DNA of 64,000 nt from Bacillota bacterium (lineage in GTDB: Bacteria; Bacillota; Clostridia; Christensenellales; SZUA-584), in contig JAEYOE010000012.1 of the NCBI GenBank assembly GCA_023412005.1, positions 62,001-126,000 of the forward strand. Reading direction: 5' to 3'. The translations under genes and the position numbers were made by a program. The notes beneath the pieces were generated by a model. It had not been told where the DNA came from and made no database searches. It saw only the letters and a program-made list of their open reading frames with translations. How positions within the stretch are numbered: the first letter of the stretch is position 1; each line of letters starts with the position of its first letter. This document shows, one piece after another, positions 16,627 through 25,509 of this stretch.

Positions 16627-17589
16627 ATGGATAATCAAAGTGAAACAGTCCTTCATATCATCGGCAGCATAACCGGGCAGAATCAATCCGTCACACGGCA
16701 GGCGGTGAAAAGCAGCATGGCGTGGGCGGCGGCAGGTTATGATTTTAATACCGTATTAAAGCAGCTGCTGAAGGACGGGTATGTAAGCGCGGCAGGAACT
16801 GAAGGTTTAACGCTGACCCAAAAGGGAAAACTGGAAGCGGAGCGAATTCGGGATAAAAAGATACAGCAGGAATTTGACGGACTGATAGCCCGGTGCACGC
16901 AAAGCAGCGCTTATCTTGATTTTTGCGAAGAGCTGTACGGATATCGGCTCTATCTGTTTAACATGATGGACAAACGCCAGCTCGATGATTTGTTTGATTC
17001 GTTGAACCTTACACCGCACGACAAGGTTTTAGACATGGGCTGCGGAACAGGGAGTCTGCTTAACCGAATTGTGCAGAAATTCGGCTGCAGGGGCACAGGT
17101 GTTGACCGTCTTAGCAGCGGACTTGTGAACAGAATCAGCCCGCTCATTGAATACCGGCAGACGGATATGGATTCGGTGCTTGATTTTAACGTATCGGCAG
17201 TGCTTTTCGTGGACAGCCTGTATTTCAGCCGTGATGTGGGCAGACTGCTTGGCCGTTTAAAGGGCAGCGGTGTGAAAGCATACATGTATTATTCCGCTTA
17301 CTTGCTTCAGAAGACGGACGGCAGTGGACTGCTGAGGGAGAATAAAACTCAGCTTGCTCAAGCGCTGAATGCTCTCGGCTTGGCATATAAGGCGGTGGAT
17401 TACAGTGAGAATGAACAGATGCTGTATAAGAAAGGAATCAAGCTGCTGAAAAAATATGAAGCCCGTTTTGCCGCTGACAATATTCAAGATATATATGAGC
17501 GGCGAATGAGCGAGTATGAGTACGGCGCTCAGCTTTATGAGCAGGGGAATGCCGCTCGATTTCTATACATCGTGGAGAAGACAGAATAA
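16627..17589 (+). CDS. Class I SAM-dependent methyltransferase with N-terminal winged-helix region
   Basis: A 320-residue cytoplasmic protein. Residues about 1-75 resemble a winged helix (HIIGSITGQNQ, VLKQLLKDGYV, LTLTQKGKLEAERIRD). From about residue 118 there is a Rossmann methyltransferase with motif I VLDMGCGTGSLLNRI, an acidic end to strand 2 (GTGVDRLSSG) and a motif IV-like FVDSLYFSRD. The substrate is not evident; the C-terminal YMYYSAYLLQKTDGSG half is family-specific. The nearest relatives I can think of are small-molecule or sulfur-metabolism methyltransferases, which is a guess. It is divergent from the J-like gene across 150 bp. Confidence 0.8.
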   Translation: MDNQSETVLHIIGSITGQNQSVTRQAVKSSMAWAAAGYDFNTVLKQLLKDGYVSAAGTEGLTLTQKGKLEAERIRDKKIQQEFDGLIARCTQSSAYLDFCEELYGYRLYLFNMMDKRQLDDLFDSLNLTPHDKVLDMGCGTGSLLNRIVQKFGCRGTGVDRLSSGLVNRISPLIEYRQTDMDSVLDFNVSAVLFVDSLYFSRDVGRLLGRLKGSGVKAYMYYSAYLLQKTDGSGLLRENKTQLAQALNALGLAYKAVDYSENEQMLYKKGIKLLKKYEARFAADNIQDIYERRMSEYEYGAQLYEQGNAARFLYIVEKTE

Positions 17590-17711
17590 AAATGTGAATA
17601 ATATACGTATATTAAATGAATTTGGATAAATAAACTTGCGAATAACAAACCGGTTGATGTAATATATTTGTATTGGTATCACAATAAAAATAACCGAGAG
17701 GGGTGTATCCT

Positions 17712-18482
17712 ATGTCTCCGTACAAAAGCTTTATCGCCGCAACGAAGAATTATTTTCAAAGTGTCGCGTTTTTAAAGTTCCTGCTCGCCGCCTCTATTTT
17801 CATCTTTGCGGCCGGCGGCATTTTCTATCTGCTCGGTATGTTTATACTGAGCGTTTATGAAGCGTTTGTTTGCTTTGGAAGCATACTGATCTGGGCCGGA
17901 CTGCTGCTGTCGATCATCAAGGAAGACGTGATGACGATCGCGATATCCAGCGGTGTGATTGCGGTTGGCAGCCTTGTCGGCTGGATTATAAAGCTGGTGG
18001 GCACATCATATTTAGGTTTTGCGATCGGAGGATTCTTTACGTTTACTCCTCTCTTATTCTTCTTAATATTTGGTGCAATAGCGATTGTTGTTTTCATCAA
18101 AGCTGAAAAATTCAGGTCAATGCGCGCAGCAGCCGCAGCGGCAAGGCCGCAGGGGCTGCCCTGCCAAAGATGCGGTAATCTTGTTCCTTTTGGCTCTGGG
18201 TTCTGCCCGGCCTGCGGCGCACCCGCGCCCCAGTACGCGCCGCCGCAGCCGCCTCCGCAATACGCGCCCCCGCAATATGCGGCACCTCAGTATGCGCCGC
18301 CGCAGCCACCTCCGCAATATGCGCCGCCTGTGGCACCCGTGCCGCCTGTGGCTCCGGCACCGCCAGTTGCGCCTGCGGAGCCTGTTCAAGAGGCTCCGGA
18401 CACCAAGGCTTGTGTGACCTGCGGTGCACAGCTCCCCATCGACGCGGTGTTCTGCGGCAAATGCGGCACAAAGCAAGGTTAG
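17712..18482 (+). CDS. Membrane protein with two zinc ribbons flanking a Pro/Gln-rich repeat
   Basis: A 256-residue protein. There are four predicted transmembrane segments (about residues 20-46, 50-72, 76-97 and 102-133). A cytosolic tail follows with a zinc ribbon (CQRCGNLVPFGSGFCPACG), a low-complexity linker of PPQYAPPQ-type repeats and PV/AP repeats (about 175-225), and a second zinc ribbon (CVTCGAQLPIDAVFCGKCG) ending the protein. The ATG at 17712 is preceded by GAGAGGGG; an in-frame GTG at 17703 lies inside that site. Double ribbons are common on Firmicute membrane proteins of unknown role. The repeats at the DNA level (18231-18380) could cause copy-number variation between strains. 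Confidence 0.8.
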   Translation: MSPYKSFIAATKNYFQSVAFLKFLLAASIFIFAAGGIFYLLGMFILSVYEAFVCFGSILIWAGLLLSIIKEDVMTIAISSGVIAVGSLVGWIIKLVGTSYLGFAIGGFFTFTPLLFFLIFGAIAIVVFIKAEKFRSMRAAAAAARPQGLPCQRCGNLVPFGSGFCPACGAPAPQYAPPQPPPQYAPPQYAAPQYAPPQPPPQYAPPVAPVPPVAPAPPVAPAEPVQEAPDTKACVTCGAQLPIDAVFCGKCGTKQG

Positions 18483-18505
18483 ACTTAATTTCCATAGTTA
18501 AAACA

Positions 18506-18536
18506 AAAGCATCTTCCACGCGGGAGATGCTTTTTT
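18506..18536 (+). terminator. Rho-independent terminator after the zinc-ribbon membrane protein
   Basis: AAAGCATCT (18506-18514) pairs across a short loop with AGATGCTTT, which runs into TTTTTT (18531-18536). Confidence 0.85.
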
Positions 18537-18572
18537 GTGAGAAGGTATTACTGATACGAATCAGCCTACATC

Positions 18573-18685
18573 GCGAGGAGAAGGTGGCGCGTAGCGCCGG
18601 ATGAGGTGTAAGCTCACTGAGCAGTATAGATTTGATCACCTCATCAGTCGCCTGTCGGCGACAGTCTCTCCTCGAAGGGGAAGCC
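18573..18685. repeat. Dispersed palindromic element, copy 1
   Basis: This intergenic element shares long blocks with 25510-25629: GGAGAAGGTGGCGCG.. then GCGCCGGATGAGGTGT on the left, and CACCTCATCAGTCGCCTG, TCGGCGACAG and a final AAGGGGAAGCC on the right. The inner GATGAGGTG and CACCTCATC are inverted repeats, and GTCGCC/GGCGAC forms a further hairpin. No coding capacity is seen. It looks like a small non-autonomous element or REP-type repeat. Confidence 0.8.
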
Positions 18686-18695
18686 AATTGATAAA

Positions 18696-19952
18696 TCAAG
18701 TCTCCTTTGCCTTGCGCGCCGCGTTTAGCATCATCGCAAGCGCGTTGAGCGCCGCCAGGTTGCGAATGGCATTCCTCTCGCTTTTGTGCCCACGCGACAG
18801 CAGCAGCTTTTTCACCTCGCTGTGCGCATCGCTGCAAACGGCGATGTACACGAGCCCGACGGGTTTTTCATCGGAGCCGCCGTCAGGGCCCGCAATGCCT
18901 GTCACACCCACGCCGATATCCGCGCCGGTCAGCGTACGGATGCCCTGTGCCATCTGCTGAGCCGTTTCGGGCGATACGGCACCGTTGTCTTTAAGCGTCT
19001 GCTCACCCACGCCGAGCAGCTTCATTTTCAGCTCATTCGTGTATGTGCACACGCCGCCAGCATATACGCCGGACGCGCCCGGAATGTCGGTTATCGCGGC
19101 GGATACCAGCCCGCCTGTGCAGCTTTCGGCTGTGGCAGCCACGAGGTTTTTCTCTTTAAGCGTCTGAACCAGCGCGTTTTGCATGCTTTTAACATCCACG
19201 CCGTATACCACGTCCCCGAGCATCTGCCTGATCTGTGCGACGACGGGGTCAATAAGTGCTGCGGCCTCCTGCTCGCTCGCGGCCTTGGCGCTGACGCGCA
19301 CCTCCACCTCTCCCTGCTTGGCGTATGGTGCCACAGTCGGGTTGATTGACGTTGTCATCATGTCGCGCAGTGCATCCTCCACCGATGACTCGCCCATGCC
19401 AAAGATATACAGCGTTTTGGAGCAGATCATGCCGCCGGCTTTCTGCTGTAAAAACGGAGCGATGCGTTCCAAAAACATCGGGCACATTTCAGACGGAGGC
19501 CCCGGCATCATAATCACCGTTTTGCCGTCCTTCTCGACAGCAACGCCGGGCGCAAGCCCGTTGTCGTTCAAAAACACCGTGCTGCCTTCGGGCACGAGCG
19601 CCTGCAGCATGTTGTTGGGTGTCATCGGCCAGTCGCGTCTTTTAAACAGGTCTTCCATCTTTTTAACGCTGGGCTCGTGCAGCACAAGGCCAACGCCGAA
19701 ATAATCCGCGATTGTTTTTTTCGTTAAGTCGTCGTAGGTGGGGCCAAGGCCGCCCGTGGTGAGCACCACATCGCTGCGCGACAGCGCAAGCGCAAGGCTG
19801 TCTTTAAGCCGCGCCGCGTTATCGCCCACCACCGACTGATGATACATATCGATACCCAGCGAAGCCAGCTCTTTTGATAAAAAAGCACCGTTGGTGTTGA
19901 CGATATCACCAAGCAGTATTTCCGTACCGATGCAAATGATTTCCGCAATCAT
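18696..19952 (-). CDS. cinA: CinA-family protein (competence/damage-inducible; NMN amidase type)
   Basis: A 418-residue cytoplasmic protein. The N-terminal MoCF-like domain (IICIGTEILLGDIVNTN, TTGGLGPTYDDLTKK, MMPGPPSEM) is followed by the C-terminal CinA amidase domain (about 255-418) with TAESCTGGLVSAAITDIPGA. In CinA/PncC proteins this Ser/Cys-Gly-Gly region supports nicotinamide-nucleotide amidase activity. The N domain has ADP-ribose pyrophosphatase activity in some species, so a role in NAD salvage is likely. ATG at 19952 has GGAG nine bases upstream and is preferred over an ATG 18 bases earlier that has no ribosome site. It stands alone; in other Firmicutes it sits with recA. Confidence 0.93.
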   Translation of the reverse strand: MIAEIICIGTEILLGDIVNTNGAFLSKELASLGIDMYHQSVVGDNAARLKDSLALALSRSDVVLTTGGLGPTYDDLTKKTIADYFGVGLVLHEPSVKKMEDLFKRRDWPMTPNNMLQALVPEGSTVFLNDNGLAPGVAVEKDGKTVIMMPGPPSEMCPMFLERIAPFLQQKAGGMICSKTLYIFGMGESSVEDALRDMMTTSINPTVAPYAKQGEVEVRVSAKAASEQEAAALIDPVVAQIRQMLGDVVYGVDVKSMQNALVQTLKEKNLVAATAESCTGGLVSAAITDIPGASGVYAGGVCTYTNELKMKLLGVGEQTLKDNGAVSPETAQQMAQGIRTLTGADIGVGVTGIAGPDGGSDEKPVGLVYIAVCSDAHSEVKKLLLSRGHKSERNAIRNLAALNALAMMLNAARKAKET

Positions 19953-20109
19953 GTTTGTTTTCTCCGTCATTTTTGTTTAGCCTGTATTATACCACAGCCT
20001 GAATTGAACCGACAGCATATTATCAATTTGCACCCATTTCCGCGAATTCGGATATGGTTTTATTTAACTGTCCATGTTATTCTATATCAAACACACTCCG
20101 GAGGGTTTC

Positions 20110-21411
20110 ATGAAGAAAAGACTGGCGGCGTTATTTTTGACATGTTTGATATTTGTATTCACAGCATGCAGCTCAATCAAGCCGGTTCCGACTGCAACGT
20201 CTCTGGCGGCATCAACCGATTCTTCAGCAGCGGCGGAGAAACTCAGCGAACCGGTAACGCGTGCGGATTATCCGGCAGCTTATCTGCCGGGGATTGATGC
20301 GGTGGGGGTCATTCCGGCGAAGGGGTATCATGTCGGTATTGTTATCAGCCAGTCGTCGCCGTATGCGGCCAATATTGAAGCGTTTACAGAACTCGCGAAA
20401 GCCTATGAAGCCGCGTTTGGCATGACGGTGAGCGTTGAGCAGCCGGACGAAGCGGCGCAGGATGACTGCATCACGCAGATGATCGGCAGCGGCATTGAAT
20501 TTTTGATTTTTGCGCCGGGCAGGAATGAGTCGGCGGCGGATGCAATATGTGCACAGAGCGGTGTGCCCTATTTAACGCTCGGACAGCGGTTGAAAAACAC
20601 GCTGGGCGAGGGCGGCTACGTCTGCACGATTGAGCCGGACGATTTTCTGTGCGGCATACTTACAGGCCGAAACATTGCGGATACGATGAAATCACAGTAC
20701 GGCGAGCCTTTGGGCAACATCGCGGAAATTACCGGCTTGGTGAGCGACAAAGCCTCGATATTGAGATCCAGCGGCTTAAGACATGCGCTGAGCGTGTATA
20801 GCAAGCTCAACGTGGTTTGCAGTGTTGCGGGCAACGGCGACAAGGACACCATCTACAAATCCGCCGAGAATATATTTAAAGCCTGCCGCGAGGGCGAGCT
20901 TGATGGCATCGTGGTGCCGGACGACAGCGCGGCGGTTACGGTGCTGCAGGCGGCGCTCGATTACGACCGCAATGACGTGATCGGCCGAATCTGGAGCGCG
21001 GGTGCGACGGTGGACGGATTGACTGCCGTTTATTATGGCCAGATTGCGCAGACCGTTGAGACATCCTCGCAGACCGGTATGGCGGCGATGGAATATGCGG
21101 TGCGTTATCTGAACGGCGGCACTGACATTCCCGCTGTGATCACAACGCTGACGCGTGTGTTTTCGGCTGAGACGCAGGAGAAAAAAGACGCGTTGAAAAA
21201 TATAATCGCGGCGCTGAAGGAAAACGATGCGTCTGCATGTCTGGAAAGCGTGGGTGATTACACGCTCTTCCAACCAGAGACCAACATGAGCAACTACCCG
21301 CAGCGGTATGATCTTTATGCGGATGTGGCGGCATATCTGGCTGCGTTTGAGCCGTACACCACCGAAAAGCCGATTTACCGAAAGGACGAAAAGATTCAGG
21401 ATGAAGCGTAA
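20110..21411 (+). CDS. Periplasmic-binding-protein-like lipoprotein (sugar-binding type)
   Basis: A 433-residue lipoprotein. The signal peptide ends in a lipobox (CLIFVFTAC, Cys about 20), and a Ser/Ala-rich linker follows. The body is a type 1 periplasmic-binding fold: YHVGIVISQSSPYAANIEAF, EFLIFAPGRNESAADA, GVPYLTLGQ, LDGIVVPDDSAAVTVLQAAL and a C-terminal lobe with TAVYYGQIAQTVETS. Such proteins normally deliver sugars or autoinducers to ABC transporters or receptors, but no ATPase or permease gene is adjacent. GGAGGG lies five bases before ATG 20110; the frame is open 36 bp further upstream without support. The next gene encodes a propeller protein on the same strand. Confidence 0.82.
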   Translation: MKKRLAALFLTCLIFVFTACSSIKPVPTATSLAASTDSSAAAEKLSEPVTRADYPAAYLPGIDAVGVIPAKGYHVGIVISQSSPYAANIEAFTELAKAYEAAFGMTVSVEQPDEAAQDDCITQMIGSGIEFLIFAPGRNESAADAICAQSGVPYLTLGQRLKNTLGEGGYVCTIEPDDFLCGILTGRNIADTMKSQYGEPLGNIAEITGLVSDKASILRSSGLRHALSVYSKLNVVCSVAGNGDKDTIYKSAENIFKACREGELDGIVVPDDSAAVTVLQAALDYDRNDVIGRIWSAGATVDGLTAVYYGQIAQTVETSSQTGMAAMEYAVRYLNGGTDIPAVITTLTRVFSAETQEKKDALKNIIAALKENDASACLESVGDYTLFQPETNMSNYPQRYDLYADVAAYLAAFEPYTTEKPIYRKDEKIQDEA

Positions 21412-21487
21412 GCCGCTGGGATATTCACTTTGCGGCGCGTTGCGGTATAATTGACATAACGGAATACGAAAGCAGAAGGCACGCGTT

Positions 21488-23311
21488 ATGAAAAAGAAAA
21501 GCTATTATTTAATGACACGCAGAGCCAAACGACGGACAAAGCGGCGCTGGATTACGGCGCTATGCCTTTTATTCGTTGTGGCCGGCGTGGGAACATATTT
21601 TTTGATAACCATGCTCGGGAGCCCGACGGAAAATACCGAACCGCTGAAGGAGCTTACTCAGGCGATGCCGAGCCCCACGCAGGCCCCCACGCCGGAGCCG
21701 TTAACAGAGCTTGCGGATGATCTCGCCCCGGCGCCCGTGCAGGGCACAAACCCGGCGGATTTAACGCTGACAACCGGACTCATGGCGGACGGCACCGAAA
21801 CGCAGAGCTATCAGCGAAGTGAGCCGATATCGTTTGGGCAAGGCATCGATTATACGCCGCTGGAAGGCATTACAACCTTTCGGGGCAACAATTACCGTGA
21901 TGCGGCAAGCTGGGGCGCGGCGCAAATCAGCGACGAAACACTGACGCTGCTGACAACGAAAATTACCGGTGAGCTGGGTGACCTTGGCGGTATGGGCTTA
22001 ACAGGACAGCCGCTGATTGTAAAATGGCCGGACGACGTACGCACCAAAATGACGATGCTGGCCGAACCATACCGCAGCAAAGAAGGGTTTACGGAGGTCA
22101 TTTGTCCTTCGCTGAGCGGCTATGTCTATTTCATGGATCTTGAAACAGGCGAAAAAACGCGCAACCCCATAAAGGTTGGCGGCCCGGTGAAAGGAACGGC
22201 GAGCCTTGACCCGCGCGGTTACCCCATTTTATATGTGGGGCAGGGGCTGCAATCAAACGGCAGCGAAAAATCGAGTAAGAACATTTATTTTCGTGCGTTC
22301 AGCCTGATCACCGGAGAAAAGCTGATGCAGGTGGGTGCGTTGGAGAAGGACCCGTTTGCGTACAGCAACAAGCAGGCCTACGACGCAAGCCCGCTGATTA
22401 GCGGCGAAACGGACACGCTGATTTATCCGGGCGGCAACGGGGTGGTTTACGTGTGTGAGTTGAACACGAATATCAACGCGCAGACGGGTGAGCTGACGAT
22501 GGACATGGAGCCGAAAAAGCTCAAGTACCGTTATACCTCGCCGCAAAATGAAAGAGCCGATACGGAAGGCGGCGGACGGTGGGGCATTTCGGGTTCGCCT
22601 GTTGCATGGAAAAACTATATTTTCTTCACGGACAACGCAGGATTGCTGCAATGCGTTGATTTGAACACCATGATGCCGGTATATGCTGTCAACGTGACGG
22701 ATGACAGCGGTGCCACGATGGTGCTGGAGGAATCGCCCGCCAATCAGACGATTTATCTTTATACGGGCTGCGAGTACGACAAGCTGGTGCGACCGTCCGA
22801 TCAGACCGGCCCGCCGTTTACCGGCACAGCTTACGCACGCAAGCTCAATGGCCTGACGGGCGAGGTGGTTTGGGAAGTGCCGTATACCGTGCAGTCGAAT
22901 ACTGACGCAGATGGCGGCATTATTGCGTCGCCGGTGCTCGGCCAAGACGGCACCACCCTGGAAGGGCTCGTTATCTATAATGTGACGATGGAAGTGAAAG
23001 GAGCGGCTACAACAAGCCGGCTGGTTGCGCTGAACAAGGAAGACGGCAGCGAGGTATGGTCTTACGATATGGAAGCGGAGGGCTGGTCGCCGTCGTCGCC
23101 GGTGCCGGTGTATACAACCGACGGCAAGGGGTATATCGTGCAGTGCGACCGAATGGGTGATGTGGCGCTGATTGACGGGGAGACGGGAAAGCAAGCTGCG
23201 CTGCTCAACGTGGGTGCCGGAGAAAGCCTGGAGGCGACCCCGGCGGTTTTCGGCAATACCATCGTGGTGGGGTCACGCAACAAGCATATTTTCTTTGTGA
23301 CGATAAAATAA
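21488..23311 (+). CDS. Membrane-anchored PQQ-type beta-propeller protein (paralogue A)
   Basis: A 607-residue protein. An Arg/Lys-rich cytosolic N-terminus and one transmembrane anchor (about residues 22-43) are followed by a Thr/Pro linker (about 55-80) and a large PQQ-like beta-propeller. Repeat units show the YxxDLxTGExxW pattern: YFMDLETGEKTRNPI, YVCELNTN, QCVDLNTMMPVYAVN, RKLNGLTGEVVWEVP, VALNKEDGSEVWSYD, ALIDGETGKQAALLN. GTASLDPRGYP and GWSPSSPVPVYTTDG are shared with the next gene. AAGG lies nine bases before the ATG, and a TATAAT lies upstream (about 21449). No quinone dehydrogenase residues can be assigned, so a structural or sensory extracellular role is more likely than enzymatic. 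Confidence 0.86.
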   Translation: MKKKSYYLMTRRAKRRTKRRWITALCLLFVVAGVGTYFLITMLGSPTENTEPLKELTQAMPSPTQAPTPEPLTELADDLAPAPVQGTNPADLTLTTGLMADGTETQSYQRSEPISFGQGIDYTPLEGITTFRGNNYRDAASWGAAQISDETLTLLTTKITGELGDLGGMGLTGQPLIVKWPDDVRTKMTMLAEPYRSKEGFTEVICPSLSGYVYFMDLETGEKTRNPIKVGGPVKGTASLDPRGYPILYVGQGLQSNGSEKSSKNIYFRAFSLITGEKLMQVGALEKDPFAYSNKQAYDASPLISGETDTLIYPGGNGVVYVCELNTNINAQTGELTMDMEPKKLKYRYTSPQNERADTEGGGRWGISGSPVAWKNYIFFTDNAGLLQCVDLNTMMPVYAVNVTDDSGATMVLEESPANQTIYLYTGCEYDKLVRPSDQTGPPFTGTAYARKLNGLTGEVVWEVPYTVQSNTDADGGIIASPVLGQDGTTLEGLVIYNVTMEVKGAATTSRLVALNKEDGSEVWSYDMEAEGWSPSSPVPVYTTDGKGYIVQCDRMGDVALIDGETGKQAALLNVGAGESLEATPAVFGNTIVVGSRNKHIFFVTIK

Positions 23312-23319
23312 CGTTTGTC

Positions 23320-23344
23320 ATCCCCGGAAAACCCGGGGATTTTC
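23320..23344 (+). terminator. Terminator-like hairpin after propeller paralogue A
   Basis: ATCCCCGG (23320-23327) pairs perfectly with CCGGGGAT (23333-23340), loop AAAAC, followed by only TTTC. The stem is very stable but the U-run is short. Confidence 0.65.
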
Positions 23345-23499
23345 AGTTGTGAATAAAGCCTGCAAAGCCTCTCGGAAGAAGGCGTGAAGCACCAAATTTC
23401 CCTGCCCCCGTTACCTGTCAGTCTATCTGACGATGAATTGACTCGGCGGTTGTTCACATTTAGTTTACAGGCATTAAGACAGCGAAACATGAAAATTCG

Positions 23500-23529
23500 T
23501 TGTCTTTTTCGTGTCTTTTGTACTATAAT
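23500..23529 (+). promoter_or_regulatory. Candidate promoter for propeller paralogue B
   Basis: TTGTCT (23500-23505) and a perfect TATAAT (23524-23529) are separated by 18 bp, 52 bp before the chosen ATG. The -35 matches four of six consensus bases. Confidence 0.6.
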
Positions 23530-23580
23530 CTAAAATGGTGCTTTTCAAGTGGTGAAAACAAAAGAGGAAAGGCAGGAACT

Positions 23581-25437
23581 ATGAACAACAACAGATATTA
23601 CGCAAGAAGACGCAGCAGAAGACGGACGAGCCCGAAGTTTTTTATTATACTGGGCATTTTGGTTGTGGCGCTTGCGGTAGGTATATTTTTAATTGTGACC
23701 GCGCTTAACAATGCGCCGGGCAGCCCACTGTCTCCCAGAGAGTCGGCATCAATGCCGACACCCGACGGCAGCGTAACGCTGCCTGAGGCAACGCCTGAAG
23801 CCACACCGACGCCCACGCCGGAACCGACGATGGCCGCAGAATTGGTACCTCACGCGACGGAAAATACCGACCCCGCTAAGTTTGGCTTTACCACCAAGGT
23901 GTATGTAGACGGTACTGAAACGCCGGAGTACAATCGCGGCGAGAACGTCTCGTTCCCGACCGGTGCGGAATATACCGCGCTGCAGGGCGTGACCACATAC
24001 CGCGGCAACAACTACCGCGACCAGTCGAGCTTTGGCACTGCAGACATCGCAAACGGCAAGCTGACGCTGCTGGATATCGACAAGACGACAAGCTCGATCG
24101 GCAGATGGACAGGCTCGGCCTGTACCGGGCAGCCGCTGGTGGTGACATGGCCGGATGCGACGAGGCAGATTATGACGACACTGAAGGAGGAGTTCCGGCA
24201 AAAAGCGGGCTTCACCGAGGTCATTATCCCGTCGGTAGACGGCAATATTTACTTTATGGAGCTATCAACCGGCGCGAAAACGCGTGACCCCATCGTCATC
24301 GGCGCACCCACCAAAGGAACGGCGAGCCTTGACCCGCGCGGTTACCCGATAATCTATGTGGGGCAGGGGCTGAACCCGACGGGCAGCACCACAGAATGCA
24401 ACGACATGTACTTTAGAATATTTAGCCTGATAGACGGCACGGAGCTTTATAAGTTCGGCGCGCCGCAAAAAGACCCGGCGGCTCTTCGCAACTGGCAGGC
24501 GTACGATGCGAGCCCGCTGATCGATGCGGCGACGGACACGCTGATTGAGCCGGGCGAAAACGGTATTCTTTATACGGTGAAGCTGAACACGGCGTACGAC
24601 GAAGCCGCAGGCACGCTCTCTATGAAACCCGGGCAGATGGTGAAATACGCCTACGATTCAAACCGCAACGCAAGCTCAAAAATATACGGTATGGAGAACT
24701 CGGCGGCGGCTTGGCGGAATTTCATATTCTTCACGGACAACATCGGCATGCTGCAGTGCGTGGATTTAAACACGATGAAGCTGATTTACGCGAACGACCT
24801 TGAAAACGACAGCGACGTATCGATGGTGCTCGAAGAGGATATTGCCAAGCAGGCTTTCTACCTTTACACCGGCTGCGAGTTTGATGATACGGTTGTGAAT
24901 GCGAAAGAAGCAAAAGGCCCGTGCCACGCGCGCAAGATAGACGGACTGACAGGCGAGATTCTTTGGACCGCGAGCTTTGATGTGTACACCGCCGTAGACG
25001 GCAGTGTGGACGGCGGCATACTCGCCTCGCCGATACTCGGAAAACCCGGCACGTCGATTGAGGGGCTGATCATCTATACGGTATCCAACGCAATCAAGGA
25101 AAACGGAGATAAAACGGCACTGATGGTCGCGCTCGACAAAGAGACAGGAAATGTGGTTTGGCAGGTTGATCTGGAGAATTCCGGATGGACTCCGTCGTCG
25201 CCGGTGCCCGTATACACGGCGGACGGACAGTGCTACATTGTGCAGTGCATGTATAAGGGCGATATTAAGCTGATTAAAGCGGATGCGACGGCGGGAACCG
25301 TGGCGGATACATTGAATGTGAGCACACAGAAGGGAACGGAAGAACCCAACAGCTTTGAAGCCACACCCGTGGTGTTTGGCAACACCATCGTAGTGGGCTC
25401 AAGAAGCGGCCATTTCTTCTACCTTAATATCGGATAA
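23581..25437 (+). CDS. Membrane-anchored PQQ-type beta-propeller protein (paralogue B)
   Basis: A 618-residue paralogue of the protein encoded at 21488-23311, in direct tandem. It has the same plan: basic N-terminus (RRRSRRRTSPKF), one transmembrane segment (about residues 19-40), a Pro/Thr-rich linker (PEATPTPTPEPT) and the propeller. Shared blocks include TTYRGNNYRDQSSF, GQPLVVTWPDATRQ, GTASLDPRGYPIIYVGQGL, FFTDNIGMLQCVDLNTMKL, GWTPSSPVPVYTADGQ and a final ATPVVFGNTIVVGSRSGH. The ATG at 23581 follows GAGGAAAGGCAGGA. It has its own promoter and terminator, so the two copies can be expressed independently. Tandem duplication followed by divergence is the simplest reading. Confidence 0.86.
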   Translation: MNNNRYYARRRSRRRTSPKFFIILGILVVALAVGIFLIVTALNNAPGSPLSPRESASMPTPDGSVTLPEATPEATPTPTPEPTMAAELVPHATENTDPAKFGFTTKVYVDGTETPEYNRGENVSFPTGAEYTALQGVTTYRGNNYRDQSSFGTADIANGKLTLLDIDKTTSSIGRWTGSACTGQPLVVTWPDATRQIMTTLKEEFRQKAGFTEVIIPSVDGNIYFMELSTGAKTRDPIVIGAPTKGTASLDPRGYPIIYVGQGLNPTGSTTECNDMYFRIFSLIDGTELYKFGAPQKDPAALRNWQAYDASPLIDAATDTLIEPGENGILYTVKLNTAYDEAAGTLSMKPGQMVKYAYDSNRNASSKIYGMENSAAAWRNFIFFTDNIGMLQCVDLNTMKLIYANDLENDSDVSMVLEEDIAKQAFYLYTGCEFDDTVVNAKEAKGPCHARKIDGLTGEILWTASFDVYTAVDGSVDGGILASPILGKPGTSIEGLIIYTVSNAIKENGDKTALMVALDKETGNVVWQVDLENSGWTPSSPVPVYTADGQCYIVQCMYKGDIKLIKADATAGTVADTLNVSTQKGTEEPNSFEATPVVFGNTIVVGSRSGHFFYLNIG

Positions 25438-25450
25438 AGGCGATAAAAGC

Positions 25451-25493
25451 AAGACCTCGGCCTGAGAAAGAACTTTGGGCTGAGGTCTTTTTC
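25451..25493 (+). terminator. Rho-independent terminator after propeller paralogue B
   Basis: AAGACCTC (25451-25458) pairs with GAGGTCTT (25482-25489), with additional GGCC/GGGC pairing inside, followed by TTTTTC. Confidence 0.85.
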
Positions 25494-25509
25494 TGATTGT
25501 GCCCGGAAA

